A DNA stretch of 64,000 bases, taken from the NCBI RefSeq assembly GCF_025465945.1, contig NZ_JANLNW010000006.1, positions 124,001 to 188,000 of the forward strand, given 5' to 3'. The notes under the pieces are model-generated. The model was not told the origin of the DNA, ran no database searches, and was given only the letters and a program-made list of their open reading frames with translations. Of the stretch, positions 27,983-37,508 are shown piece after piece. The position numbers and the translations under genes were made by a program. Positions within the stretch are counted from its first letter, which is position 1, and each line of letters opens with the position of its first letter. This DNA comes from Pseudomonas sp. 6D_7.1_Bac1 (lineage in GTDB: Bacteria > Pseudomonadota > Gammaproteobacteria > Pseudomonadales > Pseudomonadaceae).

Positions 27983-29110
27983 ATGATGCGACATCCACAC
28001 GTCTGGATGGGCCTCCTGTTGTGGTCATTTTTCAGCCAGGCGCAAGCCGCCTGGACGATGAATATGACGCCTGGAGCGACTGAAATCAGTCACGCAGTAT
28101 TTGACCTGCACATGACCATCTTCTGGATCTGTGTGGTGATCGGCATCATCGTTTTCGGCGCCATGTTCTGGTCGATGATCGTCCATCGACGCTCCACCGG
28201 CCAGGTGGCCGCCAAATTCCATGAAAGTACGACGATCGAGATCCTCTGGACGGTGGTGCCTTTCATCATTCTGGTGGCAATGGCCGTTCCGGCTACCGTG
28301 ACCATGATCAAGATGTACGACACCAGTGAGTCGGATATCGACATCCAGATCACCGGTTATCAGTGGAAGTGGCATTACAAATACCTGGGCCAGGATGTCG
28401 AGTTCTTCAGCAACCTGGCCACACCGCAAGAACAGATCCACAACCAGGCCGTGAAAGGCGAAAACTACCTGCTGGAAGTCGATCAGCCGCTGGTGCTGCC
28501 GGTCGGTGCCAAGGTGCGCTTTCTGGTGACCGCCGCTGACGTGATCCATTCCTGGTGGGTGCCGGCGTTCTCGGTCAAGCGCGATGCCATACCCGGGTTC
28601 GTCAACGAAGCCTGGACCCGTGTCGACAAGCCCGGTATCTACCGCGGACAGTGCTCCGAGCTGTGTGGCAAGGACCATGGCTTCATGCCGATTGTGGTCG
28701 ATGTCAGAACCCAGGCCGATTACGACACCTGGCTGGCCGATCGCAAAGCCGACGCCGCCAAGCTCAAAGAGCTGACCAGCAAAGAGTGGACGCTCGACGA
28801 ACTGAAGGAGCGCGGCGACAAGATCTATCACACCACTTGCGTGGCCTGTCACCAGGCCGAAGGTCAGGGCTTGCCACCGATGTTCCCGGCACTCAAAGGC
28901 TCGCCAATCGCCACGGGCCCTATAGAGGGCCATCTGAATCGGGTTTTCTTCGGCAAGCCCGGCACTGCCATGGCCGCTTTCGGCAAACAGTTGTCGGAGG
29001 TCGACATCGCCGCTGTTGTGACCTACGAGCGTAATGCCTGGGGCAACAACAAAGGCGACATGATCACCCCCAAAGACGTACTGGCACTCAAACAGGCGCA
29101 AAGCAAATGA
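27983..29110 (+). CDS. coxB: Cytochrome c oxidase subunit II with fused cytochrome c domain
   Basis: A 375-residue subunit II of an aa3-type oxidase. A signal peptide (to about residue 22, ending AQA) is followed by two membrane helices (IFWICVVIGIIVFGAMFWS; EILWTVVPFIILVAMAVPA). The CuA site lies at about residues 222-230 (CSELCGKDH, plus an upstream His and a downstream Met). A C-terminal cytochrome c domain holds CVACH at about residue 287. It accepts electrons from periplasmic cytochrome c. First gene of the oxidase operon. Confidence 0.97.
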   Translation: MMRHPHVWMGLLLWSFFSQAQAAWTMNMTPGATEISHAVFDLHMTIFWICVVIGIIVFGAMFWSMIVHRRSTGQVAAKFHESTTIEILWTVVPFIILVAMAVPATVTMIKMYDTSESDIDIQITGYQWKWHYKYLGQDVEFFSNLATPQEQIHNQAVKGENYLLEVDQPLVLPVGAKVRFLVTAADVIHSWWVPAFSVKRDAIPGFVNEAWTRVDKPGIYRGQCSELCGKDHGFMPIVVDVRTQADYDTWLADRKADAAKLKELTSKEWTLDELKERGDKIYHTTCVACHQAEGQGLPPMFPALKGSPIATGPIEGHLNRVFFGKPGTAMAAFGKQLSEVDIAAVVTYERNAWGNNKGDMITPKDVLALKQAQSK

Positions 29111-29192
29111 CCCGGTCTATTGCGTGTTCTCGTGAACGCTTGGGGCTTGGTGCCCCTAGCCGCCCAGCCCACCCGTTTGCAGGAGACAGGAC

Positions 29193-30788
29193 ATGAATGC
29201 TGTGAGCGATGAACGCGGCCATGCAATCGTCGACAACCACGTCCACGGTCCCGCCAAGGGCCTGATGCGCTGGGTACTGACTACCAACCACAAAGACATC
29301 GGCACGCTGTACCTGTGGTTCAGCTTTACGATGTTCCTGCTGGGTGGCTCGTTCGCCATGGTGATCCGTGCCGAACTGTTCCAGCCGGGACTGCACATCG
29401 TCCAGCCAGAGTTCTTCAACCAGATGACCACCATGCATGGTCTGGTCATGGTCTTCGGTGCTGTGATGCCAGCATTCGTGGGCCTCGCCAACTGGATGAT
29501 CCCGCTCATGATCGGCGCACCGGACATGGCCCTGCCGCGGATGAACAACTTCAGCTTCTGGCTCTTGCCGGCAGCGTTTTTGCTGCTGGTGTCGACCCTG
29601 TTCATGCCGGGCGGCGGGCCGAATTTCGGCTGGACCTTCTATGCGCCATTGTCGACGACCTACGGGCCGGCAAGCGCAACCTTCTTTATCTTCGCCATCC
29701 ACCTGATGGGCATCAGTTCGATCATGGGCTCGATCAACGTGATCTCGACCATCCTCAACCTGCGTGCCCCGGGCATGACCCTGATGAAAATGCCGTTGTT
29801 CGTCTGGACCTGGCTGATCACAGCGTTCCTGTTGATCGCGGTGATGCCGGTGCTGGCGGGCTGCGTGACGATGATGTTGATGGACATCCACTTTGGCACC
29901 AGCTTCTTCAGCGCTGCCGGTGGCGGTGATCCGGTGTTGTTCCAGCACGTGTTCTGGTTCTTCGGCCACCCCGAGGTGTACATCATGATCCTGCCGGCTT
30001 TCGGCGCGGTCAGTTCGATCATCCCGGCGTTTTCTCGCAAGCCGTTGTTCGGCTACACCTCAATGGTTTACGCCACGGCCAGTATTGCCTTCCTGTCGTT
30101 CATCGTCTGGGGGCACCACATGTTCGTGGTCGGGATTCCACTGGTCGGTGAGCTGTTCTACATGTACGCGACCCTGCTGATTGCGGTGCCGACAGGGGTG
30201 AAGGTGTTCAACTGGGTCAGCACCATGTGGCAAGGCTCGCTGACCTTCGAGACGCCGATGCTGTTTGCGGTGGCCTTCGTCATTCTGTTCACCATCGGCG
30301 GCTTCTCCGGATTGATGCTGGCCATGGCGCCTGCGGACTTCCAGTACCACGGCACCTATTTTGTGGTGGCGCATTTCCACTATGTGCTGGTGCCTGGCGC
30401 GATCTTCGGGATTTTCGCTTCCACGTATTACTGGCTGCCGAAGTGGACCGGGCACATGTATGACGAGACCCTGGGCAAGCTGCACTTCTGGCTGTCGTTT
30501 GTCGGCATGAACCTGACCTTCTTCCCGATGCACTTTGTCGGGCTGGCGGGGATGCCGCGGCGGGTGCCGGACTACAACCTGCAGTTCGCCGACTTCAACA
30601 TGGTTTCCTCGATTGGTGCCTTCATGTTTGGCACAACGCAGCTTCTCTTCCTGTTCATCGTCATCAAGTGCATCCGCGGCGGCCCGCAGGCACCGGCCAA
30701 ACCGTGGGATGGCGCCGAAGGCCTGGAGTGGAGCATTCCGTCGCCAGCGCCGTATCACACCTTCACCACGCCACCGGAAGTGAAATGA
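29193..30788 (+). CDS. coxA: Cytochrome c oxidase subunit I
   Basis: A 531-residue haem-copper oxidase catalytic subunit with twelve membrane helices. Haem a ligand His lies in MTTMHGLVMVFG; the CuB His-Tyr region is in FWFFGHPEVYIMILPAFGAVS; further CuB ligands are in WGHHMFVVG, and haem ligands in VAHFHYVLVPGA. CAGGAGAC precedes ATG 29193. It reduces O2 to water and pumps protons. Second gene of the operon, 82 bases after coxB. Confidence 0.98.
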   Translation: MNAVSDERGHAIVDNHVHGPAKGLMRWVLTTNHKDIGTLYLWFSFTMFLLGGSFAMVIRAELFQPGLHIVQPEFFNQMTTMHGLVMVFGAVMPAFVGLANWMIPLMIGAPDMALPRMNNFSFWLLPAAFLLLVSTLFMPGGGPNFGWTFYAPLSTTYGPASATFFIFAIHLMGISSIMGSINVISTILNLRAPGMTLMKMPLFVWTWLITAFLLIAVMPVLAGCVTMMLMDIHFGTSFFSAAGGGDPVLFQHVFWFFGHPEVYIMILPAFGAVSSIIPAFSRKPLFGYTSMVYATASIAFLSFIVWGHHMFVVGIPLVGELFYMYATLLIAVPTGVKVFNWVSTMWQGSLTFETPMLFAVAFVILFTIGGFSGLMLAMAPADFQYHGTYFVVAHFHYVLVPGAIFGIFASTYYWLPKWTGHMYDETLGKLHFWLSFVGMNLTFFPMHFVGLAGMPRRVPDYNLQFADFNMVSSIGAFMFGTTQLLFLFIVIKCIRGGPQAPAKPWDGAEGLEWSIPSPAPYHTFTTPPEVK

Positions 30789-30821
30789 ACAGCCTCGGTC
30801 TTGTGGGAGAGGGCCGTGCCC

Positions 30822-31379
30822 ATGGCTGACTCTATTTCCTTGAGAAAACTGGTCACCCGTTTGCTGTTGTTGGTGGCCGCCATGTTCGCCTTCGGCTTTG
30901 CCCTGGTGCCGATCTACGACGTGATGTGCAAGGCGTTCGGCATCAATGGCAAAACTGGGGGGCAATACGAGGGCGAACAGGTGGTCGACAGGTCGCGGCA
31001 GATTCGCGTGCAGTTTCTGTCGACCAACGCGGTGGACATGGTCTGGGAGTTCTACCCCAAGGCCGACGACATGGTGGTCAACCCTGGCGCGGTGAACGAG
31101 ATGATCTTTGTCGCCCGCAACCCGACCGATCACCCGATGAGCGCCCAGGCTATACCGAGCATTTCTCCTGGCACGGCGGCGGTGTATTTCCACAAGACCG
31201 AATGTTTCTGCTTCACCCAGCAGGTGTTGAAGCCCGGTGAGCGAATCGAGATGCCCGTACGTTTCATCGTTGACCGTGAAATTTCCAAGGATGTGAAGCA
31301 CCTGACGCTGGCTTACACGCTGTTCGATATCACCGCACGTCATCCGCCGGTCGTGGCAAGCACCCATACCGGTCCTTGA
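30822..31379 (+). CDS. ctaG: Cytochrome c oxidase copper chaperone CtaG/Cox11
   Basis: A 185-residue membrane-anchored copper chaperone that inserts CuB into subunit I. One N-terminal helix (residues 9-28) is followed by a periplasmic beta domain with the copper-binding pair in HKTECFCFTQQ (CXC). I start at ATG 30822, preceded by a GAGAGGG site; an open frame from 30801 is possible. The gene lies between coxA and coxC, as in related operons. Confidence 0.95.
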   Translation: MADSISLRKLVTRLLLLVAAMFAFGFALVPIYDVMCKAFGINGKTGGQYEGEQVVDRSRQIRVQFLSTNAVDMVWEFYPKADDMVVNPGAVNEMIFVARNPTDHPMSAQAIPSISPGTAAVYFHKTECFCFTQQVLKPGERIEMPVRFIVDREISKDVKHLTLAYTLFDITARHPPVVASTHTGP

Positions 31380-31413
31380 GACGTTCAAGCGTGCCCGATA
31401 AGGAGAACAATAA

Positions 31414-32301
31414 ATGGCAACTCATGAGCACTATTACGTTCCCGCCCAGAGCAAATGGCCGATCATTGCCACGGTAGGCATGTTCATCACCATGTTCGGA
31501 CTGGGCACCTGGTTCAACGACCTCAAGGCTGCCCGACCCGAATCCCACGGCCCGCTGATTTTCTTCGTCGGCGGCCTGGTGCTGGCCTATATGCTCTTCG
31601 GCTGGTTCGGCACGGTGATCAAGGAGAGCCGATCCGGGTTGTATAGCGCCCAAATGGATCGCTCGTTCCGCTGGGGCATGAGCTGGTTCATCTTCTCTGA
31701 AGTGATGTTCTTCATCGCCTTCTTCGGCGCGCTGTTCTACGTGCGCAACCTTTCCGGGCCCTGGCTCGGCGGCGAGGGCGATAAGGGCATCGCGCACATG
31801 CTCTGGCCGAATTTCCAGTTCGCCTGGCCGTTGCTGCACACCCCTGACCCGACACTCTTCCCGCCGCCCAAGGAGGTCATCAGCCCTTGGGGTTTGCCGC
31901 TGCTGAACACGGTGTTGCTGGTCAGTTCCAGCGTCACGGTGACCGTCGCCCACCATTCCTTGAAAAAGGGCCATCGCGGCGCATTGAAACTCTGGCTGGC
32001 GCTGACGGTGCTGCTGGGCTGTGGGTTTCTCGGCTTCCAGGCCAAGGAATACATCCACGCCTATCACGAACTCGGGTTGACCCTGGGTTCAGGCGTCTAC
32101 GGTGCGACCTTCTTCATGCTCACCGGTTTCCACGGAGCCCACGTGACCATCGGCACCATCATCCTGTTCGTGATGCTGATGCGAATCATGCGTGGGCACT
32201 TCGACGCCGATCACCAGTTCGGCTTCGAGGCGGCCAGTTGGTATTGGCACTTCGTCGATGTGGTGTGGATTGGCTTGTTTGTCTTTGTTTACGTGCTTTG
32301 A
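31414..32301 (+). CDS. coxC: Cytochrome c oxidase subunit III
   Basis: A 295-residue integral membrane protein with seven predicted helices (KWPIIATVGMFITMFGLGTW; GPLIFFVGGLVLAYMLFGWF; later WHFVDVVWIGLFVFVYVL). The conserved FHGAHVTIG and WYWHFVDVVW stretches are typical of subunit III, which stabilises the catalytic core. AAGGAGAAC precedes ATG 31414. It follows ctaG by 34 bases. Confidence 0.97.
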   Translation: MATHEHYYVPAQSKWPIIATVGMFITMFGLGTWFNDLKAARPESHGPLIFFVGGLVLAYMLFGWFGTVIKESRSGLYSAQMDRSFRWGMSWFIFSEVMFFIAFFGALFYVRNLSGPWLGGEGDKGIAHMLWPNFQFAWPLLHTPDPTLFPPPKEVISPWGLPLLNTVLLVSSSVTVTVAHHSLKKGHRGALKLWLALTVLLGCGFLGFQAKEYIHAYHELGLTLGSGVYGATFFMLTGFHGAHVTIGTIILFVMLMRIMRGHFDADHQFGFEAASWYWHFVDVVWIGLFVFVYVL

Positions 32302-32309
32302 CGCGCCGC

Positions 32310-32513
32310 TTACCAGGGCGCGGTAGACACCAGTTGGCCGCTGAAAAAGCCCCAGGCAATCAAGCCGACGGTGATGGCGGCCAGACTGACACGCACACTC
32401 AAGGCGATGACCAGGCGGTTTGAGCTGCTGTCGTCCTTGACCAGAAAAAACAGGCCGCTGAACAGGCTGACAACCGTGGCAATCAGCATCAGGACGATGG
32501 CTGCTTTGAGCAT
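32310..32513 (-). CDS. Twin transmembrane protein (DUF2909)
   Basis: A 67-residue protein with two membrane helices (KAAIVLMLIATVVSLFSGLFFL; LAAITVGLIAWGFFSG) joined by a short polar loop (VKDDSSSNRL). It is the DUF2909 family found in this position in pseudomonad cox loci. It is on the opposite strand to the surrounding oxidase genes, with its stop only eight bases beyond the coxC stop. A role in oxidase assembly is plausible but unproven. Confidence 0.85.
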   Translation of the reverse strand: MLKAAIVLMLIATVVSLFSGLFFLVKDDSSSNRLVIALSVRVSLAAITVGLIAWGFFSGQLVSTAPW

Positions 32514-32583
32514 GGTGAGACTCCGGGGGAAAGGCGATGCACTTGAGTATAGCTATCCCGTTTAACGACTTTCTGGCGATGCC

Positions 32584-33330
32584 ATGAAGCGTTTTCGGCC
32601 GGGCATCGCGCCGACCCTGGTGGTGATCGTGCTGCTGCCGCTGTTGGTCTTCCTTGGCTTCTGGCAGTTGAGCCGGGGTGAGCAGAAACGCGTGATGCTC
32701 GACAGTTACGCCGAGCGCCGGGCTGCCGAGCCGATGGCCAGCGTGGAGCTGCAAGGCATCGCCGATCCGGCGTTCCGCAGGGTTCGCCTGCACGGGCAGT
32801 TCGATGCCGAGCACAGCTATCTGCTGGATAACCGCTTTCGTGGCGACAAGGTCGGGGTCGAACTGCTGCAACCCTTTCTCGACCAGGACAGCGGGCTTTG
32901 GCTGCTGCTCAATCGTGGCTGGCTGCCGTGGCCTGACCGGCGCATCCCGCCGGTTTTCACCACGCCGCAACACGTCGTGAGCCTCGATGCCTGGGTCTAT
33001 GTCACCCCGGGAACGACTTTCCAATTGCAGGCCGACCCGATAAACGCGCAGTGGCCTCGACTGGTGACCGTGATCAATCCCGGCAAGCTCTGGGCGGAGC
33101 TGGGTCGTACGGGCTTCACCTACGAACTGCGTGAAGACGCAGGCCCCGCAGCTTATGAGGCTGGCTGGCCGATCGTGGCAACGGGCATGGGGCCGGAAAA
33201 GCATATCGCCTATGCCGTGCAGTGGTTCGCGATGGCGCTGGCACTGTTCGGCCTTTATCTATACTTCGGATGGCATAACGCAAGGGAGAAAAACCATGGG
33301 AGCGGCCATGAATCCACTCAACACAGCTGA
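32584..33330 (+). CDS. SURF1 family oxidase assembly protein
   Basis: A 248-residue SURF1 homologue that helps insert haem a during oxidase assembly. Two membrane helices flank a periplasmic domain: LVVIVLLPLLVFLGFWQLSRG at the N-terminus and YAVQWFAMALALFGLYLYFGW at the C-terminus. The SURF1 signature YLLDNRFRGDKVGVELLQPF and LLNRGWLPWPDRR are present. Its 3' end overlaps the next gene by 35 bases. Confidence 0.93.
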   Translation: MKRFRPGIAPTLVVIVLLPLLVFLGFWQLSRGEQKRVMLDSYAERRAAEPMASVELQGIADPAFRRVRLHGQFDAEHSYLLDNRFRGDKVGVELLQPFLDQDSGLWLLLNRGWLPWPDRRIPPVFTTPQHVVSLDAWVYVTPGTTFQLQADPINAQWPRLVTVINPGKLWAELGRTGFTYELREDAGPAAYEAGWPIVATGMGPEKHIAYAVQWFAMALALFGLYLYFGWHNAREKNHGSGHESTQHS

Positions 33331-33889
33331 AGTGCCGAGCCGCAAACCCGGTTGGCGCGGGCGGTTGCAGTTGATCCTGATTCTGCTGGTGGTCGTCGGG
33401 CCGATGATCCTCGCCACTGGCATGTACAAACTGCAGTTCTGGGTGCCAGAGAACCGTAGCTATCACGGTGAACTGATAGGCAATGGGCAGAGCCGTAGCG
33501 AACTGGGGGTGCAAGCAGACGAGCAACGTTGGCAGATGCTGGTCACGGCTCCACAGGAGTGCTCGGTGGACTGCCAGCAACTGGTTTATCTGGCGCGGCA
33601 GATCCAGGTCGGCCTGGGTCGCGAGGCGTCCCGAGCCAGTCATGCCTTGGCCACTGCGCAGCCGGTGAGCGCCGACTACGACGCCAAGCTGCAACGTGAG
33701 TATCCGCAGTTGCAGCGCTACCCACTGGATCTGCCGACGTATACCAAGGCGACCCAGGGCAATGACGCGGCGCAACTCTGGATCATCGATCCTCACGGCA
33801 ATCTGGTGCTGCGTTACGACGCCAAGGTCAAGGGCAAGGACCTTCTCAACGATTTGAACCTGCTGCTGAAACTGTCGAACATCGGATAA
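33296..33889 (+). CDS. Oxidase-cluster membrane protein (PA0111-like)
   Basis: A 197-residue protein with one N-terminal membrane helix (QLILILLVVVGPMILATGMYKL) and a periplasmic domain ending VLRYDAKVKGKDLLNDLNLLLKLSNIG, which looks like the tail of thioredoxin-like SCO folds (LWIIDPHGNLVLRY), but without a CXXC pair. A Cys pair (QECSVDCQQ) lies in its middle. GGGAG precedes ATG 33296. It is likely an accessory of oxidase assembly; the function is inferred from position only. Confidence 0.8.
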   Translation: MGAAMNPLNTAEVPSRKPGWRGRLQLILILLVVVGPMILATGMYKLQFWVPENRSYHGELIGNGQSRSELGVQADEQRWQMLVTAPQECSVDCQQLVYLARQIQVGLGREASRASHALATAQPVSADYDAKLQREYPQLQRYPLDLPTYTKATQGNDAAQLWIIDPHGNLVLRYDAKVKGKDLLNDLNLLLKLSNIG

Positions 33890-33899
33890 GGGCATCGTC

Positions 33900-34979
33900 A
33901 TGGCCAAACCTGGATTTCGCCTCGCGCTGTTTGCCACGTTGCTGGCACTGATTGTCGTCTTGCTGGGCGCCTATACCCGGCTGACCCACGCCGGCCTCGG
34001 TTGCCCGGACTGGCCGGGTTGCTACGGTTTTATCAGCGTGCCGAAAAGCGAAGCCCAGCTGGCCCATGCCGAGCTGCATTTTCCGGACACCCCGGTGGTT
34101 GCCCACAAGGGCTGGAACGAGATGATCCACCGCTATTTCGCCGGCACCCTGGGTTTGCTGATTGTGTTGCTGGCGGCGCGTGCCTGGACCCATCGACATC
34201 ATCAGGATCAACCCTTGAAGCTGCCCTTGTTCTTGCTGGCGGTGGTGTTTGCCCAAGCGGCGTTTGGCATGTGGACGGTCACCCTCAAGCTCTGGCCGCA
34301 GGTAGTGACGGGGCATTTGCTCGGTGGCTTTGCGACCTTGAGCCTGCTGTTTTTGCTGACCTTGCGCTTGTCCGGCGTGTTACCGGCGCTGATCGTGCCG
34401 CGACGGTTGCAGTACTGGGCGACAGCCGGGTTGCTGCTGGTGATCGGGCAGATCGCCCTTGGCGGCTGGGTCAGTTCCAACTACGCGGCGGTGGCCTGCA
34501 TCGATTTTCCTACCTGTCATGGCCAATGGTTACCGCCTGCCGATTTCGCCAACGGCTTTCACCTGACCCAACACATCGGCCCCAATTATCTGGGCGGGCA
34601 GCTCGACAACGATGCCCGCACGGCAATTCACCTGACTCACCGCATCGGTGCCTTGCTGGTTACTCTGGTGCTGCTGGGGCTGGCCTGGCAGTTGAAGGTT
34701 GTCGGCATGACCCGGCTTGCCGGGCTCGTGCTGGTGGCGCTCGCGGCGCAGATCACTTTGGGCATCAGCAATGTGCTGTTTCACCTGCCGTTACCGGTGG
34801 CCGTTGCCCATAACGCGGGCGGCGCGGCGCTTCTGTTGACGATGGTGCTGGTCAATTATCACGCACGAACCAGTCTGGTTCGAGTCAGGCAGCATGCGCC
34901 CGGGCGCTGGCGCTTCAGTCCGCGTCAACACACGGCCGGGCCCATAACAATAAAAGGAGAAATGCCATGGCGACTCTGA
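33900..34979 (+). CDS. ctaA: Haem a synthase (COX15/CtaA)
   Basis: A 359-residue membrane protein with about eight helices that oxidises haem o to haem a. The characteristic [18 protein letters not shown] with its Cys pair lies at about residues 27-43. Haem-ligand histidines are in [30 protein letters not shown] and AHNAGGA, and a second Cys pair in [14 protein letters not shown]. Its end overlaps ctaB by 13 bases. Confidence 0.95.
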   Translation: MAKPGFRLALFATLLALIVVLLGAYTRLTHAGLGCPDWPGCYGFISVPKSEAQLAHAELHFPDTPVVAHKGWNEMIHRYFAGTLGLLIVLLAARAWTHRHHQDQPLKLPLFLLAVVFAQAAFGMWTVTLKLWPQVVTGHLLGGFATLSLLFLLTLRLSGVLPALIVPRRLQYWATAGLLLVIGQIALGGWVSSNYAAVACIDFPTCHGQWLPPADFANGFHLTQHIGPNYLGGQLDNDARTAIHLTHRIGALLVTLVLLGLAWQLKVVGMTRLAGLVLVALAAQITLGISNVLFHLPLPVAVAHNAGGAALLLTMVLVNYHARTSLVRVRQHAPGRWRFSPRQHTAGPITIKGEMPWRL

Positions 34980-35866
34980 TCGGCGAACGGCAGGGCCGGG
35001 CGATCTGGCGTGACTATCTGGAGCTGACCAAACCCAAGGTCGTGGTGTTGATGCTGATCACCTCGCTGGTCGGCATGTTCCTCGCCACGCGTGCCGGGGT
35101 GCCGTGGACGGTGCTGGTGTTCGGCAACCTGGGGATCGCGTTGTGTGCGGGCGGCGCGGCGGCGGTCAACCATGTGGTGGATCGGCGCATCGACGCGGTG
35201 ATGGCGCGCACCCACAAGCGGCCACTGGCCGAAGGCCGGGTTTCACCCAGCGCCGCACTGACCTTCGCGCTGCTGCTGGCGGTGGCCGGGCAGGCCTTGC
35301 TGCTGGCCTTCACCAACCCGTTGACGGCCTGGCTGACCCTTGCCTCGTTGCTCGGTTACGCGGTGGTCTACACCGGGTTCCTCAAGCGGGCGACGCCGCA
35401 GAACATCGTCATCGGTGGGCTGGCCGGTGCGGCACCGCCGCTGTTGGGCTGGGTTGCTGCCACCGGGCATGTCAGCGCCGAACCGCTGCTGCTGGTGCTG
35501 ATCATCTTCGCCTGGACCCCGCCGCACTTCTGGGCGCTGGCGATTCACCGCAAGGAGGAGTACGCCAAGGCCGATATTCCAATGCTGCCGGTGACCCACG
35601 GCGAACATTACACCAAGATCCACATCCTGCTTTACACCTTCGCCCTGCTGGCGGTGAGCTTGATGCCCTTCGTCATCCACATGAGCGGCTTGCTGTACCT
35701 GATCTGCGCCCTCGGGCTGGGCGCGAGGTTTCTGCAATGGGCCGTGGTGCTGTACCGTGGCACTCAGCCGCACGCGGCGATCAACACCTTCAAGTACTCT
35801 ATTTACTACTTGTTCCTGCTGTTCATCGCCCTGCTTGTAGACCATTACCTATTGTTGAACCTATGA
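34967..35866 (+). CDS. ctaB: Protohaem IX farnesyltransferase (haem o synthase)
   Basis: A 299-residue UbiA-family prenyltransferase. The Asp-rich motif [20 protein letters not shown] at about residues 67-86 binds the farnesyl diphosphate magnesium, and the second conserved region is [25 protein letters not shown]. It makes haem o for CtaA, next upstream. AAGGAG precedes ATG 34967. Its stop overlaps the SCO start (ATGA). Also called cyoE in other species. Confidence 0.97.
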   Translation: MATLIGERQGRAIWRDYLELTKPKVVVLMLITSLVGMFLATRAGVPWTVLVFGNLGIALCAGGAAAVNHVVDRRIDAVMARTHKRPLAEGRVSPSAALTFALLLAVAGQALLLAFTNPLTAWLTLASLLGYAVVYTGFLKRATPQNIVIGGLAGAAPPLLGWVAATGHVSAEPLLLVLIIFAWTPPHFWALAIHRKEEYAKADIPMLPVTHGEHYTKIHILLYTFALLAVSLMPFVIHMSGLLYLICALGLGARFLQWAVVLYRGTQPHAAINTFKYSIYYLFLLFIALLVDHYLLLNL

Positions 35867-36498
35867 CTCGAACCCAGAAAACCGTCTTCATTCTTGTTGC
35901 CCTGATCGCATTGGTCCTGGGGCTGACCATCAACAAAGTGCTGTCCGGCAAAGGCCAAGGCGACTCGACTGCACTGATCGACGCCGGGATCATCCTGTTG
36001 CCGCAAAGCCGTAACCTGCCAGATGTGCAAATGACCAACCAGGACGGCCAACCGGTTACGATCAATACATTGAAAGGTAAGTGGAGTTTGCTGTTCTTTG
36101 GTTACACCTTCTGCCCGGACATCTGCCCGACTACGCTGGCGCAACTGCGGCAGATCAAGAGCGAACTGCCAGCGGATGCGGTCGACAAGCTGCAGATCAT
36201 TCTGGTCAGCGTCGACCCGAACCGCGACACCCCCAAGCAGCTCAAGCAGTACCTGGGTTACTTCGATCCGCAGTTTGTCGGCCTGACTGCGGCGTCAGTC
36301 GAAGACCTGCAAAAAGTCGCCAATGCGGTGAGCATTCCGTTCATCCCGGCGGACACCAGCAAACCCAACTACACCGTCGACCACAGTGGAAACCTGGCCG
36401 TAATCGGGCCGGACGGCACCCAGCGCGGGTTCATTCGCGCACCGTTGAACAACACAAAACTGGTGGCCCAGTTGCCGGTGATGCTCAAGCGTCAGTAA
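35863..36498 (+). CDS. SCO family copper-delivery protein
   Basis: A 211-residue SCO1/SenC-like protein with one N-terminal helix ([16 protein letters not shown]) and a thioredoxin-like periplasmic domain. The copper-binding CXXXC lies in [14 protein letters not shown] at about residues 83-87, and the conserved His is in [13 protein letters not shown] near residue 170. SCO proteins deliver copper to the CuA site of subunit II. It is the last gene of the oxidase locus, coupled to ctaB. Confidence 0.94.
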   Translation: MTRTQKTVFILVALIALVLGLTINKVLSGKGQGDSTALIDAGIILLPQSRNLPDVQMTNQDGQPVTINTLKGKWSLLFFGYTFCPDICPTTLAQLRQIKSELPADAVDKLQIILVSVDPNRDTPKQLKQYLGYFDPQFVGLTAASVEDLQKVANAVSIPFIPADTSKPNYTVDHSGNLAVIGPDGTQRGFIRAPLNNTKLVAQLPVMLKRQ

Positions 36499-36514
36499 AC
36501 ACCCAAGATCCTAA

Positions 36515-36604
36515 TGTGGGAGCGAGCCTGCTCGCGATAGCGGACTGACATTCAAGATCGATGTTGGCAGTGACGGCCCCATCGCGAGCAGGCTCGCTCC
36601 CACA
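36515..36604. repeat. REP pair (inverted) at a synteny junction
   Basis: TGTGGGAGCGAGCCTGCTCG at 36515 and its inverted copy ending at 36604. It lies between the cox block and the met block. Confidence 0.9.
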
Positions 36605-36623
36605 AGGTCAGTATTTCAGGCAT

Positions 36624-36662
36624 AAAAAAACGGGGACGCAGTCAATGCGTCCCCGTTTTTTT
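36624..36662. terminator. Bidirectional terminator between cox and met blocks
   Basis: A 17-base arm (seven A, then CGGGGACGCA) and its exact complement ending in seven T, with a GTCAA loop. It serves the SCO transcript on the plus strand and metQ on the minus strand. Confidence 0.95.
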
Positions 36663-36673
36663 ATCGCGTCAGA

Positions 36674-37447
36674 TCAGAACGCCGGCAGTACCGCGCCTTT
36701 GTACTTCTCCAGAATGAAGGCCTTCACTTCCGGGCTGTGCAGGGCGGCAACCAGTTTTTTCATCGCGTCGCTGTCCTTGTCGTCCGGGCGGGCGACCAGG
36801 ATGTTCACGTAAGGCGAGTCTTTGCCTTCGATGGTCAGCGCGTCCTTGGACGGATCAAGCTTGGCTTCCAGCGCGTAGTTGGTGTTGATCAGCGCCAGGT
36901 CGACCTGGGTCAGCACGCGCGGGATGGTCGCAGCTTCCAGTTCACGGAATTTCAGGTCTTTGGTGTTCTCGGTGATGTCCTTGACAGTCGACAGGATGTT
37001 TTTCGAATCCTTCAACTTGATCAGACCGGCCTTCTCCAGCAGTAACAGCGCACGGCCGCCGTTGGTGGCGTCGTTCGGGATCACCACGTTGGCGCCGCCT
37101 GGCAGCTCAGCGAGGGTCTTGTACTTGCTGGAGTAAGCGCCCAGCGGCTCCAGGTGTACACCGGTAACGCTGACCAGGTTTGTACCCTTGGCCTTGTTGA
37201 ACTCATCGAGGTACGGCTGGTGCTGGAAGAAGTTGGCGTCCAGGCGCTTCTCGGCAACCTGTACGTTCGGCTGCACGTAGTCGGTGAACACCTTGACCTT
37301 GAGGTCGACGCCTTCTTTGGCCAGTGCCGGTTTCACGAACTCCAGGATTTCCGCGTGCGGAACCGGGGTAGCAGCGACGGTCAGGGTTTCAGCGGCCTGA
37401 GCGGAGAACGCTGCAACGGCAGCGAACGCGACGAGTAGTTTTTTCAT
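36674..37447 (-). CDS. metQ: Methionine ABC transporter substrate-binding protein
   Basis: A 257-residue NlpA/MetQ family protein. The signal peptide (residues 1-18, KKLLVAFAAVAAFSAQA) lacks a lipobox Cys, so it is probably a soluble periplasmic protein. The family patterns ATPVPHAEILEFVKP and VFTDYVQPNVQVAEKRLDANFFQHQPYLDEFN are clear. It binds D- or L-methionine for MetNI. It is the third gene of the metNIQ operon and ends at a strong terminator. Confidence 0.93.
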   Translation of the reverse strand: MKKLLVAFAAVAAFSAQAAETLTVAATPVPHAEILEFVKPALAKEGVDLKVKVFTDYVQPNVQVAEKRLDANFFQHQPYLDEFNKAKGTNLVSVTGVHLEPLGAYSSKYKTLAELPGGANVVIPNDATNGGRALLLLEKAGLIKLKDSKNILSTVKDITENTKDLKFRELEAATIPRVLTQVDLALINTNYALEAKLDPSKDALTIEGKDSPYVNILVARPDDKDSDAMKKLVAALHSPEVKAFILEKYKGAVLPAF

Positions 37448-37508
37448 CCAGCAAACTCCTTGTGAGGCACCCTTTCGGGCGCCTGCCAGCCGTGGCCGGC
37501 GATTGCAT

